A stretch of DNA of 64,000 nucleotides from NCBI RefSeq assembly GCF_024611995.1, contig NZ_CP102509.1:1736001-1800000 (forward strand), in the 5' to 3' direction. The position numbers and the translations under genes are program-made. The notes under the pieces are model-generated. The model saw only the letters and a program-made list of their open reading frames with translations. It was not told where the DNA came from and made no database searches. This stretch comes from Streptomyces sp. NBC_00162. GTDB lineage: Bacteria; Actinomycetota; Actinomycetes; Streptomycetales; Streptomycetaceae. Position 1 is the stretch's first letter. Each line of letters begins with the position of its first letter. Positions 52,162 through 60,625 of the stretch are shown piece after piece.

Positions 52162-53016
52162 ATGGCCTTCGTCCTCGCCAACTCGCTGCGCTTCCACGTC
52201 CAGCGGCTCCCGGCCACCGCGGAAGCCGCCCGCCCCGACCGGCCAGTCGTGGTCTTCCTGCACGGCCTGGCCGTCGACAACCTGTCCTCCTTCTACTGTC
52301 CGCTGGCGGTGCCGGTGGCCCGGGCCGGGCACGAGGCCGTCCTCTACGACCTGCGCGGCCACGGCCGCACCGAGCGCCCGGCCACCGGCTACGACAGCCG
52401 CACCGCCGTACGGGACCTCTTCGCGCTGCTCGGCGCGCTGGGTCTCGGGGACCGGCCGGTGCACCTGGTCGGCAACAGCTACGGGGGCACCCTCGCCCTG
52501 CACGCGGCGCTGGCCCGGCCCGATCTCGTCACGGGGCTCACCCTCCTCGAGCCCCCGCTCAGCGGGGCCTGGGTGGAGAACATGGTGGACACCCTGTCGG
52601 CCGCGGCGCTCAGCCTGGAGGACAGCCCCGTCCCCGCCGAACTGCGCACCCTGCGGCTGCGCAAGGCCGCCAATCTCACGGCGATCGCCGACGACCTGCT
52701 CAACCGCACCACCCTCATCGACGACATGGCGGCCGGCCGCACCTTCACCCCGGCCGACTACGCCCGGCTGCGCTGCCCCCTGCTGATCGTGTGCGGCGAG
52801 CACTCGGAACTGGTGGCGGGGGCACGGGAGCTGGCCCTGCACGCACCGCACGGTGTGCTGCGGATCCTGCCGGGTCTGGGACACGACGTGCTGAAGGAGA
52901 CCAGCGGGGCGCTACGGGAAGCCGTGCTGGCCCATCTCGACGCCTCGGCCGGCCTGACGGCGACGGCGACGGCGCGGGAGACGCGGGCCGCGCGGGTGGG
53001 AGCGCTGGTGCCATGA
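52162..53016 (+). CDS. Alpha/beta hydrolase in the PKS cluster
   Basis: A 284-residue alpha/beta hydrolase with VVVFLHGLAVDNLSSFYCPL (oxyanion HG), nucleophile serine in LVGNSYGGTLALHAALARPD, acid residue region LLIVCGEHSELVAG and catalytic histidine in ILPGLGHDVLKE. The catalytic triad appears intact. It starts six bases after the ACP stop and its TGA overlaps the glycosyltransferase ATG by four bases. In this setting it is probably the chain-releasing thioesterase, as the PKSs contain no thioesterase domain; that role is inferred. Confidence 0.85.
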   Translation: MAFVLANSLRFHVQRLPATAEAARPDRPVVVFLHGLAVDNLSSFYCPLAVPVARAGHEAVLYDLRGHGRTERPATGYDSRTAVRDLFALLGALGLGDRPVHLVGNSYGGTLALHAALARPDLVTGLTLLEPPLSGAWVENMVDTLSAAALSLEDSPVPAELRTLRLRKAANLTAIADDLLNRTTLIDDMAAGRTFTPADYARLRCPLLIVCGEHSELVAGARELALHAPHGVLRILPGLGHDVLKETSGALREAVLAHLDASAGLTATATARETRAARVGALVP

Positions 53017-54176
53017 GGGTACTGTTCACGGTTCCGCCGCTGGCGGGGCACGTCAATCCGACGGTGGCCGTCGGAGCCGAACTGGCCGCCCGGGGCCACG
53101 AGATCGCCTGGACGGGCCCCGCCGGGGCGCTGGCCGGGCTGTTGCCCGCGCGGGCCCGGATCCTGCCGGCCGGCGAGGAGGCGGGCGGCGGCTACACGAC
53201 GCTGCACGCCCGCTGGCGCGATCTGCGCGGGGTCGCCGCGCTGCGGTTCCTGTGGGAGGAGGCGCTGGTGCCACTGGCGCGGGCGATGGTCCCGGGGGTG
53301 GCCGACGCCGTCCGCGGCTTCGAGCCGGACGTGCTGGTCGCCGACCAGCAGGCCCTGGCCGGGCCGCTGGTCGCCGAGCGGCTCGGGATCCCCTGGGCGA
53401 CGTCCGCCAGTACGTCGGCGGAACTCACCCGGCCGTTCGCGGACTTCCCGAAGGTCGGGGAGTGGGTCGCGGGGCAGATCCACGGGCTGCTCGGCGAGTT
53501 CGGGACGGTGGCCTCCGGTTGGGATCCGCGGTTCTCCGAGCGGCTGGTCCTGGTCTTCTCCACCCCGGAACTGGTCGGCCCGGCCGAGGAGTTCCCGCCG
53601 CACTACGCCTTCGTCGGACCCGCCTTCGGGGCCCGGCCGGCCGCTCCGGGATTCCCCTGGCAGCGGCTGGACCCGGCACGGCGGCGCGTGCTGGTGTCGC
53701 TGGGCACCCTCAACCAGGAGGCAGGCGGCCGGTTCTACGGGGCCGTGCTCGGCGCCGCCGAACACCTCGCCGAGGACGTGCAGCTGGTGCTCGCGGCGCC
53801 CCCCGCGCTGATCGGTTCCGCGCCGGGGCACCTGCTGCTCCAGGAGCGCGTTCCGCAGCTGGAACTGCTGCCCCACCTGGACGCGGTGGTCTGCCACGGC
53901 GGCCACAACACCGTCTGCGAAGCCCTCGCCTTCGGGCTGCCGCTGGTGGTCGCGCCGATCCGCGACGACCAGCCGATCGTGGCCCGCCAGGTCGTGGACG
54001 CCGGGGCCGGGGTGCGGGTGCGGTTCGGCAGGACCCGGGCCGAGGAACTGCGAGACGCGCTCACGGCCGTGCTGGACGAGCCCGGCCACCGCCGGTCCGC
54101 CCGGCGGATCCAGGCCTCATTCGCCGCGGCGGGCGGAGCCGCCGCCGCGGCCGACCGGTTGGAGAAGCTGCTATGA
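53013..54176 (+). CDS. Glycosyltransferase, GT1/UGT (MGT) family
   Basis: A 387-residue GT-B glycosyltransferase. N-terminal acceptor domain: MRVLFTVPPLAGHVNPTVAV. C-terminal nucleotide-sugar domain: VLVSLGTLNQEAGGRFYGAV and the signature QLELLPHLDAVVCHGGHNTV, then CEALAFGLPLVVAPIRDDQP, which binds the sugar nucleotide. It resembles macrolide and natural-product glycosyltransferases and should attach a sugar to the PKS product in the cytosol. ATGA overlaps couple it to the genes on both sides. Confidence 0.92.
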   Translation: MRVLFTVPPLAGHVNPTVAVGAELAARGHEIAWTGPAGALAGLLPARARILPAGEEAGGGYTTLHARWRDLRGVAALRFLWEEALVPLARAMVPGVADAVRGFEPDVLVADQQALAGPLVAERLGIPWATSASTSAELTRPFADFPKVGEWVAGQIHGLLGEFGTVASGWDPRFSERLVLVFSTPELVGPAEEFPPHYAFVGPAFGARPAAPGFPWQRLDPARRRVLVSLGTLNQEAGGRFYGAVLGAAEHLAEDVQLVLAAPPALIGSAPGHLLLQERVPQLELLPHLDAVVCHGGHNTVCEALAFGLPLVVAPIRDDQPIVARQVVDAGAGVRVRFGRTRAEELRDALTAVLDEPGHRRSARRIQASFAAAGGAAAAADRLEKLL

Positions 54177-56040
54177 CGCCACCCCCGATCCCCCGGGTCC
54201 CGTGGACCTCGGTGGTGCTGCTGGCCGCGCTCGGTGCGGGCACCGTCCGGGCCGGCCGACGGCTGCGGGCGGTGCCGGTGCTGCCGGCCGCCCCGCCCTC
54301 GGCGGCCGGGGTGCCGCGCGCCGCCGGGTGGCGGCTGCTCACCGCCCGGGGGTCGAGGCCGACGCGGCCACCTTCCTCGCCGCCTGTGCGCACGCCGAGC
54401 GGGAGGGGCTGCGGGTCCTGGACCTGCTGCCGGCGGATCTGGCCGCCGAGCGGGCCCTCGGGCTGATGCGCCTGGTCGACCCCGTCCGCTACCGCCGGGA
54501 CCGGCTCGGCGAGGGGCGCGGCGCCGGGTTCGCCGTGCTGGCCGCCGAGGAGGTCCTCGCGCGGGCCGGGGTGGATCCCGACGGGCCGCGCCCCGGCCCG
54601 GCGGAACTCCTCGCGCTCACCCGGCGTTTGAAGGAGTACGCCGCCGGGGCCACGGGCCTGGCGATCGCCCCCGCGCTGAGCTGCGGAGCGCCGCGCGAGG
54701 CGACCGGGCCCGCGCGCGCCGCCGAACTGCGGGCCCAGGGGCTGCCGCCGGGGGCGCTGGCCGCGGCTCAGCTCGCCGGGCTGGCCCTGCTGGCGGGCGT
54801 CGTCGTACGCCAGGGCCGGTGGGGCGCCGCCGCGGCCGGGCTGTACTGGCTGCAGCCGTACCTCGCCCTCGGGGGGCCCGGCTCCCCGCTGCGCCCAGCC
54901 GATCTGGCCCGGGCCACCGCCGCCCGGCCGGTACGGTCCCTCGGCGCGGCCCTGCGTACGGCCGCGGCGGCCCGCCGTGGCCCGGGCGAGGAGCAGGACT
55001 CCGGCCGGGCCGCCGGCTACCGGGCGGACCTGGCCGCGGGGACCGACCGCTTCCTCGAGGTGCGCCGCCCGGACTGCCCCTGGTGCGGGAGCGGGCGGCT
55101 CGCCGTCCGGGTCCGGGTGCCCGACCTGCTCCAGGGCAAGCCCGGCCGGTTCACGCTGGAACGCTGCGAGGACTGCGGGCACGTCTTCCAGAACCCCCGG
55201 CTGAGCCCGGAGGGGCTGGAGTTCTACTACCGCGACTTCTACGACGGGCGGGGCGGCGAGGGCGCGGGCACGGTCTTCGGGCGGCTCGGTGCCGCGTACC
55301 GGGGGCGCGCCGAGATGCTCCGCGCGCATGTCGACGACAGCGGACCGGAGTCCTGGCTCGATGTGGGCACCGGGCACGGGCACTTCTGCAACGCGGCGCG
55401 CGAGGTCTGGCCGCGGACCCGGTTCGACGGGCTGGACATGGGCGACGGGGTCCTGGAGGCCGAGCGCCGCGGCTGGGTGGAGACCGGATACCTGGGCCAG
55501 TTCCCGGAGTTCTCCTCGAAGCTGGCGGGCCGGTACGAGGTGGTCAGCATGTACCACTACCTGGAGCACACCCGGGATCCGCTGGCCGAACTGGACGCGG
55601 CGGCCGCCGTCCTGGCCCCCGGCGGGTACCTGACCATCGAGGTGCCCGACCCGGAGTCCCGCATGGCCGGCCTCCTCGGACCGGCGTGGCTGCCCTGGTT
55701 CCAGCCGCAGCACCAGCACTTGGTGCCGGCCGCGAACCTGCGCGAGGCGCTGGCCGACCGGGGCTTCACCGTCCTCACCGAGGAGCACGGAGCGGCCCAT
55801 CAGGGCAACGACTTCTTCGGCGCGGTGGCCCTGACCGCCTCGCGGCTGGCCCCGGATCCGGACCGGCCGTGGGGTCCCCCGGCCACGCCCCGCGCACGGG
55901 CCCTCGCCGGTGCCGTACGGGTGGCGGCGCTGCCGTGCTTCGTCGGCGCGGCCGTGCTCGACGCCCTGCGGTCGGCGGCCGCCCGGGTCACGGACGGCGG
56001 GAACGCCTACCGGATCCTGGCCCGCAAGGACCTCCCGTGA
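54173..56040 (+). CDS. Large zinc-ribbon SAM-dependent methyltransferase with N-terminal membrane segment (frameshifted)
   Basis: About 622 residues from ATG at 54173. Residues 10-30 are hydrophobic (WTSVVLLAALGAGTVRAG), suggesting membrane attachment. The next 220 residues (AACAHAEREGLRVLDLLPAD, LARGAGFAVL-type patterns, LAGLALLAGVVVRQGRWGAA) are a domain I do not recognise; some patterns resemble family 2 glycosyltransferase tails. The C-terminal half has a four-cysteine zinc ribbon (CPWCGSGRL, ERCEDCGHVFQNPRLSPEGL) and a class I methyltransferase (SWLDVGTGHGHFCNAAREVW, EVVSMYHYLEHTRDPLAELD). The frame breaks at the G run 54348-54352 (LLTARGVEADAATFLAACAH). It overlaps both neighbours, so it acts in the same pathway, probably tailoring the lipid or sugar. 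Confidence 0.8.
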
Positions 56041-57020
56041 CCCGCCCCGCGGGCCCGGCCGGCATCGCCGGACTCCACCTCACCGGATCCGGCCTCGCGG
56101 GACCGGCCGTCGCGGGACCGGCCGTCGCAGGGCTCGACATCGCCCGCCGGGCCACCGCCGATCCGCTCTTCCGCCTCGTCGCCTACGCCCTGGAGGCCGC
56201 GCACGGCCGCCCCCCGGCCGCCGTGTGGAGCGCCCCGTACGCCTTCCACCTCGGGTCCCCCAGGCTGGTCGCGGCGGCCGGCTGGCCGACGGCCGCCGCC
56301 GCGGCCCCGCGCACCGACGGCCTGGTGCGGCTCAGCTCGCTCGGACACCCTGCGGACGGCTGCGACCTGCCGCTGACCCTGTCCGGGCCGCCGCCCGCGG
56401 CCCCCGCCTGGGCGGTCCGGCCGTACGCCGTGCTGCGGGCGCTGGCCCGGGCCGGTTTCGGCCGCGGCGGGACCGATCTGCACGTGCAGGGCTCGCTCAC
56501 GGCGGCCGCCGGGCTGGCGACGGCGGAGGCGGCCGACTGCGCGGTGGCCCTGGCGGTGGCCGACGTCCACACGGAGGCGGGCGAGCTGCCGGACCGCGCG
56601 CACCTGGCCCGGCTGCTGGCCGCGGCGCTGCCGGACGGGGACGACACGCTGCGCCGGGCGGTGCTCTTCGCCCGGCCCGGCAAGGCCCTGCTGCTGGGCG
56701 CGGAGCCCCGGAAGCGGCATCGGTACGTCCCCTTCGACCCGGCGGTGTCCGGGTCGCGCCTGGTACTGGTGGCCGTTCGCGGCGAGGCCGCGGACCGCCC
56801 GGCGGAGCTGGCGCGGGCCGTGTCCTGCGCCCGCCGGGCCGGGGCACTGAGCGCCTGGCCGCCCGGCCGGGAACCGGGGCGCAGTGCGCTGGTGCTGCTG
56901 CCCGAGGCACGACTGACGGCGGTGCGGGCCGCGGTCGCGGAGGACTTCCGCGACCGGGAGCGGCCCGTGCCGCGCTTCCTGAACATCGCCGTGGCCGGCG
57001 CGGCCCGGCGCGAGGAATGA
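56037..57020 (+). CDS. Galactokinase-like GHMP protein lacking the kinase signatures
   Basis: A 327-residue protein from GTG at 56037, overlapping the methyltransferase stop. It aligns along its length to galactokinases: GRPPAAVWSAPYAFHLGSPR corresponds to the GxWxAPGRVNLIGEHTDYN region, RPYAVLRALARAGFGRGGTD to the middle helix, GSLTAAAGLATAEAADCAVA to the PxGxGLSSSAA phosphate loop, FARPGKALLLG with VPFDPAV to the GHALLLDC/VPFD block, and PRFLNIAVAGAARR to the C-terminal VTPSAGARR. The galactose-binding R, E and D and the Gly/Ser-rich ATP loop are not kept. It may be a pseudo-kinase, a sugar-binding partner or a new transferase. The reading frame has no break, so the divergence is not sequence error. 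Confidence 0.7.
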   Translation: MTRPAGPAGIAGLHLTGSGLAGPAVAGPAVAGLDIARRATADPLFRLVAYALEAAHGRPPAAVWSAPYAFHLGSPRLVAAAGWPTAAAAAPRTDGLVRLSSLGHPADGCDLPLTLSGPPPAAPAWAVRPYAVLRALARAGFGRGGTDLHVQGSLTAAAGLATAEAADCAVALAVADVHTEAGELPDRAHLARLLAAALPDGDDTLRRAVLFARPGKALLLGAEPRKRHRYVPFDPAVSGSRLVLVAVRGEAADRPAELARAVSCARRAGALSAWPPGREPGRSALVLLPEARLTAVRAAVAEDFRDRERPVPRFLNIAVAGAARREE

Positions 57021-57047
57021 CCACCCCAGCCACCCCAGCCACCCCAG
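57021..57047 (+). repeat. Three tandem 9-base CCACCCCAG units
   Basis: Three copies of CCACCCCAG follow directly on the GHMP gene stop, in the 62-base gap before the phosphoesterase. They are in frame with an upstream ATG (57017) that would give a Thr-Pro-Ala extension of the next protein, but the strong AAGGAGG before 57083 argues for the later start. Confidence 0.6.
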
Positions 57048-57082
57048 CCCTGTCGACATCGCCGAATCAAGGAGGATCCCCC

Positions 57083-58342
57083 ATGCCCACCCCCTCACCC
57101 AGGGCCGACGCGAGACGCCGGGCCCGATGGTCCGCGCTCGTGGCCGGACTCGGCACGCTCGGCCTGCTGGGCGCCTTCACCGTCGCCAACTCCCAGGCGG
57201 CGGAGAGCGGTTCCACGACCAAGGCGGTCGCGGCCGCGCTGCCCTCGTACGACCACGTGGTGGTCGTCGTGTACGAGAACAAGCAGTACGGGGAGATCAT
57301 CGGCAGCGCGAACGCCCCGTACATCAACCAGCTGGCGAACGGCGGCGCGAGCCTGACCGGCATGAAGGCGCTGACCCACCCCAGCCAGCCCAACTACTTC
57401 AACCTCTTCTCGGGCGCCACGCAGGGCATCACCGGCGACGGTTGCTACACCCCGCAGTCGATGACGGCGCCCAACCTCGGCCAGGAGCTGATCGCGGCCG
57501 GGAAGACCTTCGCCACGTACAACGAGGACCTGCCGAGCGAGGGGTCCACGGCCTGTACGAACGGCCAGTACGCGCAGAAGCACAACCCGTGGTTCGCCTT
57601 CAAGAACGTGCCGCTGAACACCGGGAAGACCTGGTCTCAGTTCCCGCAGAACAACTTCGCGGCGCTGCCGAACCTGTCGTTCGTCGTGCCGAACCAGTGC
57701 AACGACATGCACTCGTGCTCGGTCGGCACCGGCGACACGTGGACGAAGAACAACATCGATGCTTACGCGCAGTGGGCGAAGGCCAACAACAGCCTGCTGG
57801 TGCTGACCTGGGACGAGGACAACTACCTGGGGTCGAACCAGATCGCCACGGTCTTCTACGGCGCGAACGTCAAGACGGGCAAGTACACCACCGCCTTCAA
57901 CCACCACCATCTGCTGCGGACCTTCGAGGACCTCTTCGGCACGACGCACGCGGGCAACGCGGCCAACGTCCAGCCGATCAGCGAGGTGTTCGGCGGCTCG
58001 ACTCCCACTCCCACCCCCACGCCCACCCCGACACCGACGCCCACGCCGACCCCGACACCCACCCCGACCCCGACGGCGGGTGACCTGAAGCTGGCCGATC
58101 CGGGCCCGCAGACCTGCAAGTTCAACCAGTCCTGCACCATCCAGCTCAGCGCCACCGGCGGCAAGCCCCCGATCCGGTACGCGGCCACCGGCCTGCCCTG
58201 GGGCCTGACCGTAGACCCCGGCACCGGCCGGATCAGCGGCAAGCCGTGGGCCGCCGGCGCCCTCCAGATCACGGCCACCGCCACCGACTCCACGGGCGCG
58301 ACCGTCACCGCCGGGTTCCCGCTCACCGTCAACTGGTTCTAG
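57083..58342 (+). CDS. Secreted phosphoesterase (acid-phosphatase/phospholipase C family) with Thr-Pro linker and Ig-like domain
   Basis: A 419-residue secreted protein from ATG at 57083 (AAGGAGG seven bases upstream). Signal peptide: WSALVAGLGTLGLLGAFTVA. The catalytic domain is of the phosphoesterase family (PF04185-like): YDHVVVVVYENKQYGEIIGS, then KALTHPSQPNYFNLFSGATQ, NSLLVLTWDEDNYLGSNQIA and TAFNHHHLLRTFEDLFGTTH. A linker of about 13 Thr-Pro repeats leads to a C-terminal putative-Ig domain (GDLKLADPGPQTCKFNQSCT, LPWGLTVDPGTGRISGKPWA) that is nearly the same as that of the protein at 37839-39128. It could remove phosphate from an exported lipid or polyketide; the substrate is unknown. 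It follows the GHMP gene by 62 bases. Confidence 0.88.
   Translation: MPTPSPRADARRRARWSALVAGLGTLGLLGAFTVANSQAAESGSTTKAVAAALPSYDHVVVVVYENKQYGEIIGSANAPYINQLANGGASLTGMKALTHPSQPNYFNLFSGATQGITGDGCYTPQSMTAPNLGQELIAAGKTFATYNEDLPSEGSTACTNGQYAQKHNPWFAFKNVPLNTGKTWSQFPQNNFAALPNLSFVVPNQCNDMHSCSVGTGDTWTKNNIDAYAQWAKANNSLLVLTWDEDNYLGSNQIATVFYGANVKTGKYTTAFNHHHLLRTFEDLFGTTHAGNAANVQPISEVFGGSTPTPTPTPTPTPTPTPTPTPTPTPTAGDLKLADPGPQTCKFNQSCTIQLSATGGKPPIRYAATGLPWGLTVDPGTGRISGKPWAAGALQITATATDSTGATVTAGFPLTVNWF
58003..58076 (+). repeat. Thr-Pro coding repeat array in the phosphoesterase
   Basis: Tandem ACNCCN units encode about 13 Thr-Pro pairs between the catalytic and Ig-like domains, matching the array on the opposite strand at 38104-38200. 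Confidence 0.85.
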
Positions 58343-58362
58343 ACACCCTCAGGGAGGCATCC

Positions 58363-59610
58363 GTGTACCTGTCGACCAGCCGGGCCGCGGACACGGCCGG
58401 GGACACCCCGGCCCGGAACGGCCCGCTGCGGGCCGTCCCCGGCACGGTGTTCGCGCTCGGCCTGGTCAGCCTGATCACGGACGCCTCGGCGGAGATGGTC
58501 ACCGCCGTCCTGCCGCTGTACCTGATGGCCGGACTCGGCATGTCCCCGCTCGCCTTCGGCGCCCTGGACGGACTCCACCAGGGCGCCACGGCGCTGCTGC
58601 GGCTCGCGGGCGGCCGGATCGCGGACCGCACGCACCGCCGCAAACTCGTGGCGGGCTTCGGCTACGCGCTCTCCGCCGCGTGCAAGGCGGCCCTGCTCGC
58701 CGTCACCACCCCCTGGTCGGTGGCGGCGGTGCTCGCCGCCGACCGGACCGGCAAGGGCCTGCGCACCGCCCCGCGCGACGCGCTGATCTCGCTCTCCTGC
58801 CCGCCCCAGGACCAGGGCCGCGCCTTCGGGGTGCACCGCGCGCTGGACACGGCGGGCGCACTGCTGGGGCCGCTGGCCGCGTTCGGGGTGCTGTGGGTGG
58901 TGGTGGACGGGTACGCGGCCGTGTTCACCGTGAGCTGCTGCATCGCGGTGCTGGGGGTGGTGGTGCTGGTCCTGTTCGTACGGGAAGCCCCCGCGCCCGC
59001 CCCGGCCACCCGTACCCCGCCGCCCCCCGTACGCACGCTCGTACGGATCCCCGGCCTTCGGCGGCTGTGCGCGACCACCGCCCTGCTCGGCCTGTTCACC
59101 GTCGGCGACGCCTTCCTCTATCTGCTCCTCCAGCGCCGGCTCGAGCTGCCGGCCGCGTACTTCCCGCTGCTGCCAGTCGGCACGGCGGCGGTGTTCCTGC
59201 TGGCCGCGCTGCCCGCGGGCCGGGCGGCCGACCGGCTGGGCCGGCGCCGGGTGTTCCTCGGCGGGCACGTACTGCTGCTCGGCGCCTGTCTGCTGCTGCT
59301 GGCCCCGGTACCGGCCGGGGCCCCTCTCGTCCTCGGCGTCCTCTCACTCCTCGGCCTGTTCTACGCGGCCACCGACGGGGTGCTGATGGCGGCGGCCGGG
59401 CCGCTGCTCCCGGCCGGACTGCGCACCACCGGCCTCGCGGTGCTCCAGACGGCGCAGGCCCTGGCCCGGTTCGCCGGGTCGCTGCTGTTCGGCGCGGCCT
59501 GGACGCTGTGGGGGCCGGGCCCGGCCCTCGGCATGGCGGCCGGGGGGTTGCTGCTGTCGCTGGCGGCGGTCGCCGTGTTCGGCGGGCGGGAGCGGGGCGA
59601 GCCGTCATAG
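58363..59610 (+). CDS. MFS transporter
   Basis: A 415-residue major facilitator from GTG at 58363, after AGGGAGG. The N-terminal half has PGTVFALGLVSLITDASAEM, the helix 2-3 loop GGRIADRTHRRKLVAGFGYA and TGKGLRTAPRDALISLSCPP; the C-terminal half repeats the loop motif as AGRAADRLGRRRVFLGGHVL. Twelve helices are likely. The N-terminal TDASAEM pattern is like drug-efflux members. It lies 20 bases after the phosphoesterase and is probably the exporter of the PKS product. Confidence 0.9.
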   Translation: MYLSTSRAADTAGDTPARNGPLRAVPGTVFALGLVSLITDASAEMVTAVLPLYLMAGLGMSPLAFGALDGLHQGATALLRLAGGRIADRTHRRKLVAGFGYALSAACKAALLAVTTPWSVAAVLAADRTGKGLRTAPRDALISLSCPPQDQGRAFGVHRALDTAGALLGPLAAFGVLWVVVDGYAAVFTVSCCIAVLGVVVLVLFVREAPAPAPATRTPPPPVRTLVRIPGLRRLCATTALLGLFTVGDAFLYLLLQRRLELPAAYFPLLPVGTAAVFLLAALPAGRAADRLGRRRVFLGGHVLLLGACLLLLAPVPAGAPLVLGVLSLLGLFYAATDGVLMAAAGPLLPAGLRTTGLAVLQTAQALARFAGSLLFGAAWTLWGPGPALGMAAGGLLLSLAAVAVFGGRERGEPS

Positions 59611-59620
59611 GGTCGGGCGC

Positions 59621-60544
59621 ATGGCTGAAGCACAGCGCACACTCGAAGGCAAGGTCGCCCTGGTGGCCGGGGCGACGCGGGGCGCGGGCCGGGGCATCGC
59701 GGTCCAGCTGGGCGCGCAGGGCGCGACCGTGTACGTGTCGGGGCGCAGCTCCCGGAACGGACGCTCGGAGTACGACCGCCCGGAGACGATCGAGGAGACG
59801 GCCGAGCTGGTGACGGCGGCGGGCGGGCACGGCATCGCGGTGGTGGCCGACCACCTGGTGCCGGGCGAGGTCGAGGCCCTGGTGGGTCGGATCGACGTGG
59901 AGCAGGGGCGCCTCGACGTCCTGGTCAACGACATCTGGGGCGGGGAGCGGCTCTTCGAGTGGGACAGCACGGTCTGGGAGCACGATCTGGACAAGGGGCT
60001 GCGGCTGCTGCGGCTCGCGGTCGAGACCCATGCGGTCACCAGCCACTTCGCGCTGCCGCTACTGCTGCGCCGGCCGGGCGGGCTGGTGGTGGAGATGACG
60101 GACGGCACCGCCGATTACAACGCGACCAACTACCGGGTGTCGTTCTTCTACGACATCGCCAAGTCCGCGGTCCTGCGCATGGCGTTCGCGCTGGGGCACG
60201 AGGTGGGGCCGCGCGGTGCCACGGCGGTGGCGCTGACCCCGGGCTGGCTGCGCTCGGAGATGATGCTCGACAACTTCGGCGTGACGGAGGAGAACTGGCG
60301 GGACGCGCTGGACAAGGTCCCGCACTTCGCCATCTCCGAGACCCCGTCGTATGTCGGCCGGGCGGTCGCGGCGCTCGCCGCGGACCCGGAGTCGGCGCGC
60401 TGGAACGGGCAGTCCCTGTCCAGCGGGCAGCTCGCCGGGGTCTACGGGTTCACGGACCTCGACGGCAGCCGGCCGGACTGCTGGCGGTACATGGTCGAGG
60501 TCCAGGACCCGGGCCGCCCGGCGGACACCACCGGCTACCGCTAG
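59621..60544 (+). CDS. Short-chain dehydrogenase/reductase
   Basis: A 307-residue classical SDR with the NAD(P) loop VALVAGATRGAGRGIAVQLG, the cofactor loop VYVSGRSSRNGRSEYDRPET, catalytic tyrosine and lysine in SFFYDIAKSAVLRMAFALGH, and the substrate-side motif AVALTPGWLRSEMM. NDIWGGE replaces the usual NNAG, a known variant in this SDR group. The start is ATG at 59621, 10 bases after the MFS gene, so it may close the PKS operon, although such SDRs also occur alone. Confidence 0.88.
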   Translation: MAEAQRTLEGKVALVAGATRGAGRGIAVQLGAQGATVYVSGRSSRNGRSEYDRPETIEETAELVTAAGGHGIAVVADHLVPGEVEALVGRIDVEQGRLDVLVNDIWGGERLFEWDSTVWEHDLDKGLRLLRLAVETHAVTSHFALPLLLRRPGGLVVEMTDGTADYNATNYRVSFFYDIAKSAVLRMAFALGHEVGPRGATAVALTPGWLRSEMMLDNFGVTEENWRDALDKVPHFAISETPSYVGRAVAALAADPESARWNGQSLSSGQLAGVYGFTDLDGSRPDCWRYMVEVQDPGRPADTTGYR

Positions 60545-60580
60545 GCCCTCGCCAGGACGCCGTACGCATCCCATTCGGGT

Positions 60581-60615
60581 GTACGCAGGTGCGTACGGTG
60601 TTCGCAGGTGCGTTA
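60581..60615. promoter_or_regulatory. Tandem operator sites before the TetR gene
   Basis: Site 1 (60581-60596) is a perfect dyad, GTACGCA-GG-TGCGTAC. Site 2 (60600-60615), GTTCGCA-GG-TGCGTTA, is the same with three changes. Their centres are 19 bases apart, and site 2 ends 10 bases before the start codon, so a bound dimer pair would block translation start and promoter. Confidence 0.75.
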
Positions 60616-60625
60616 GGCTGGGGCC

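Noticed and set aside
38104..58076. Tandem repeats at 38.1 and 58.0 kb as possible CRISPR or regulatory arrays.
   Set aside because: They are continuous Thr-Pro codons without spacers, inside secreted protein genes.
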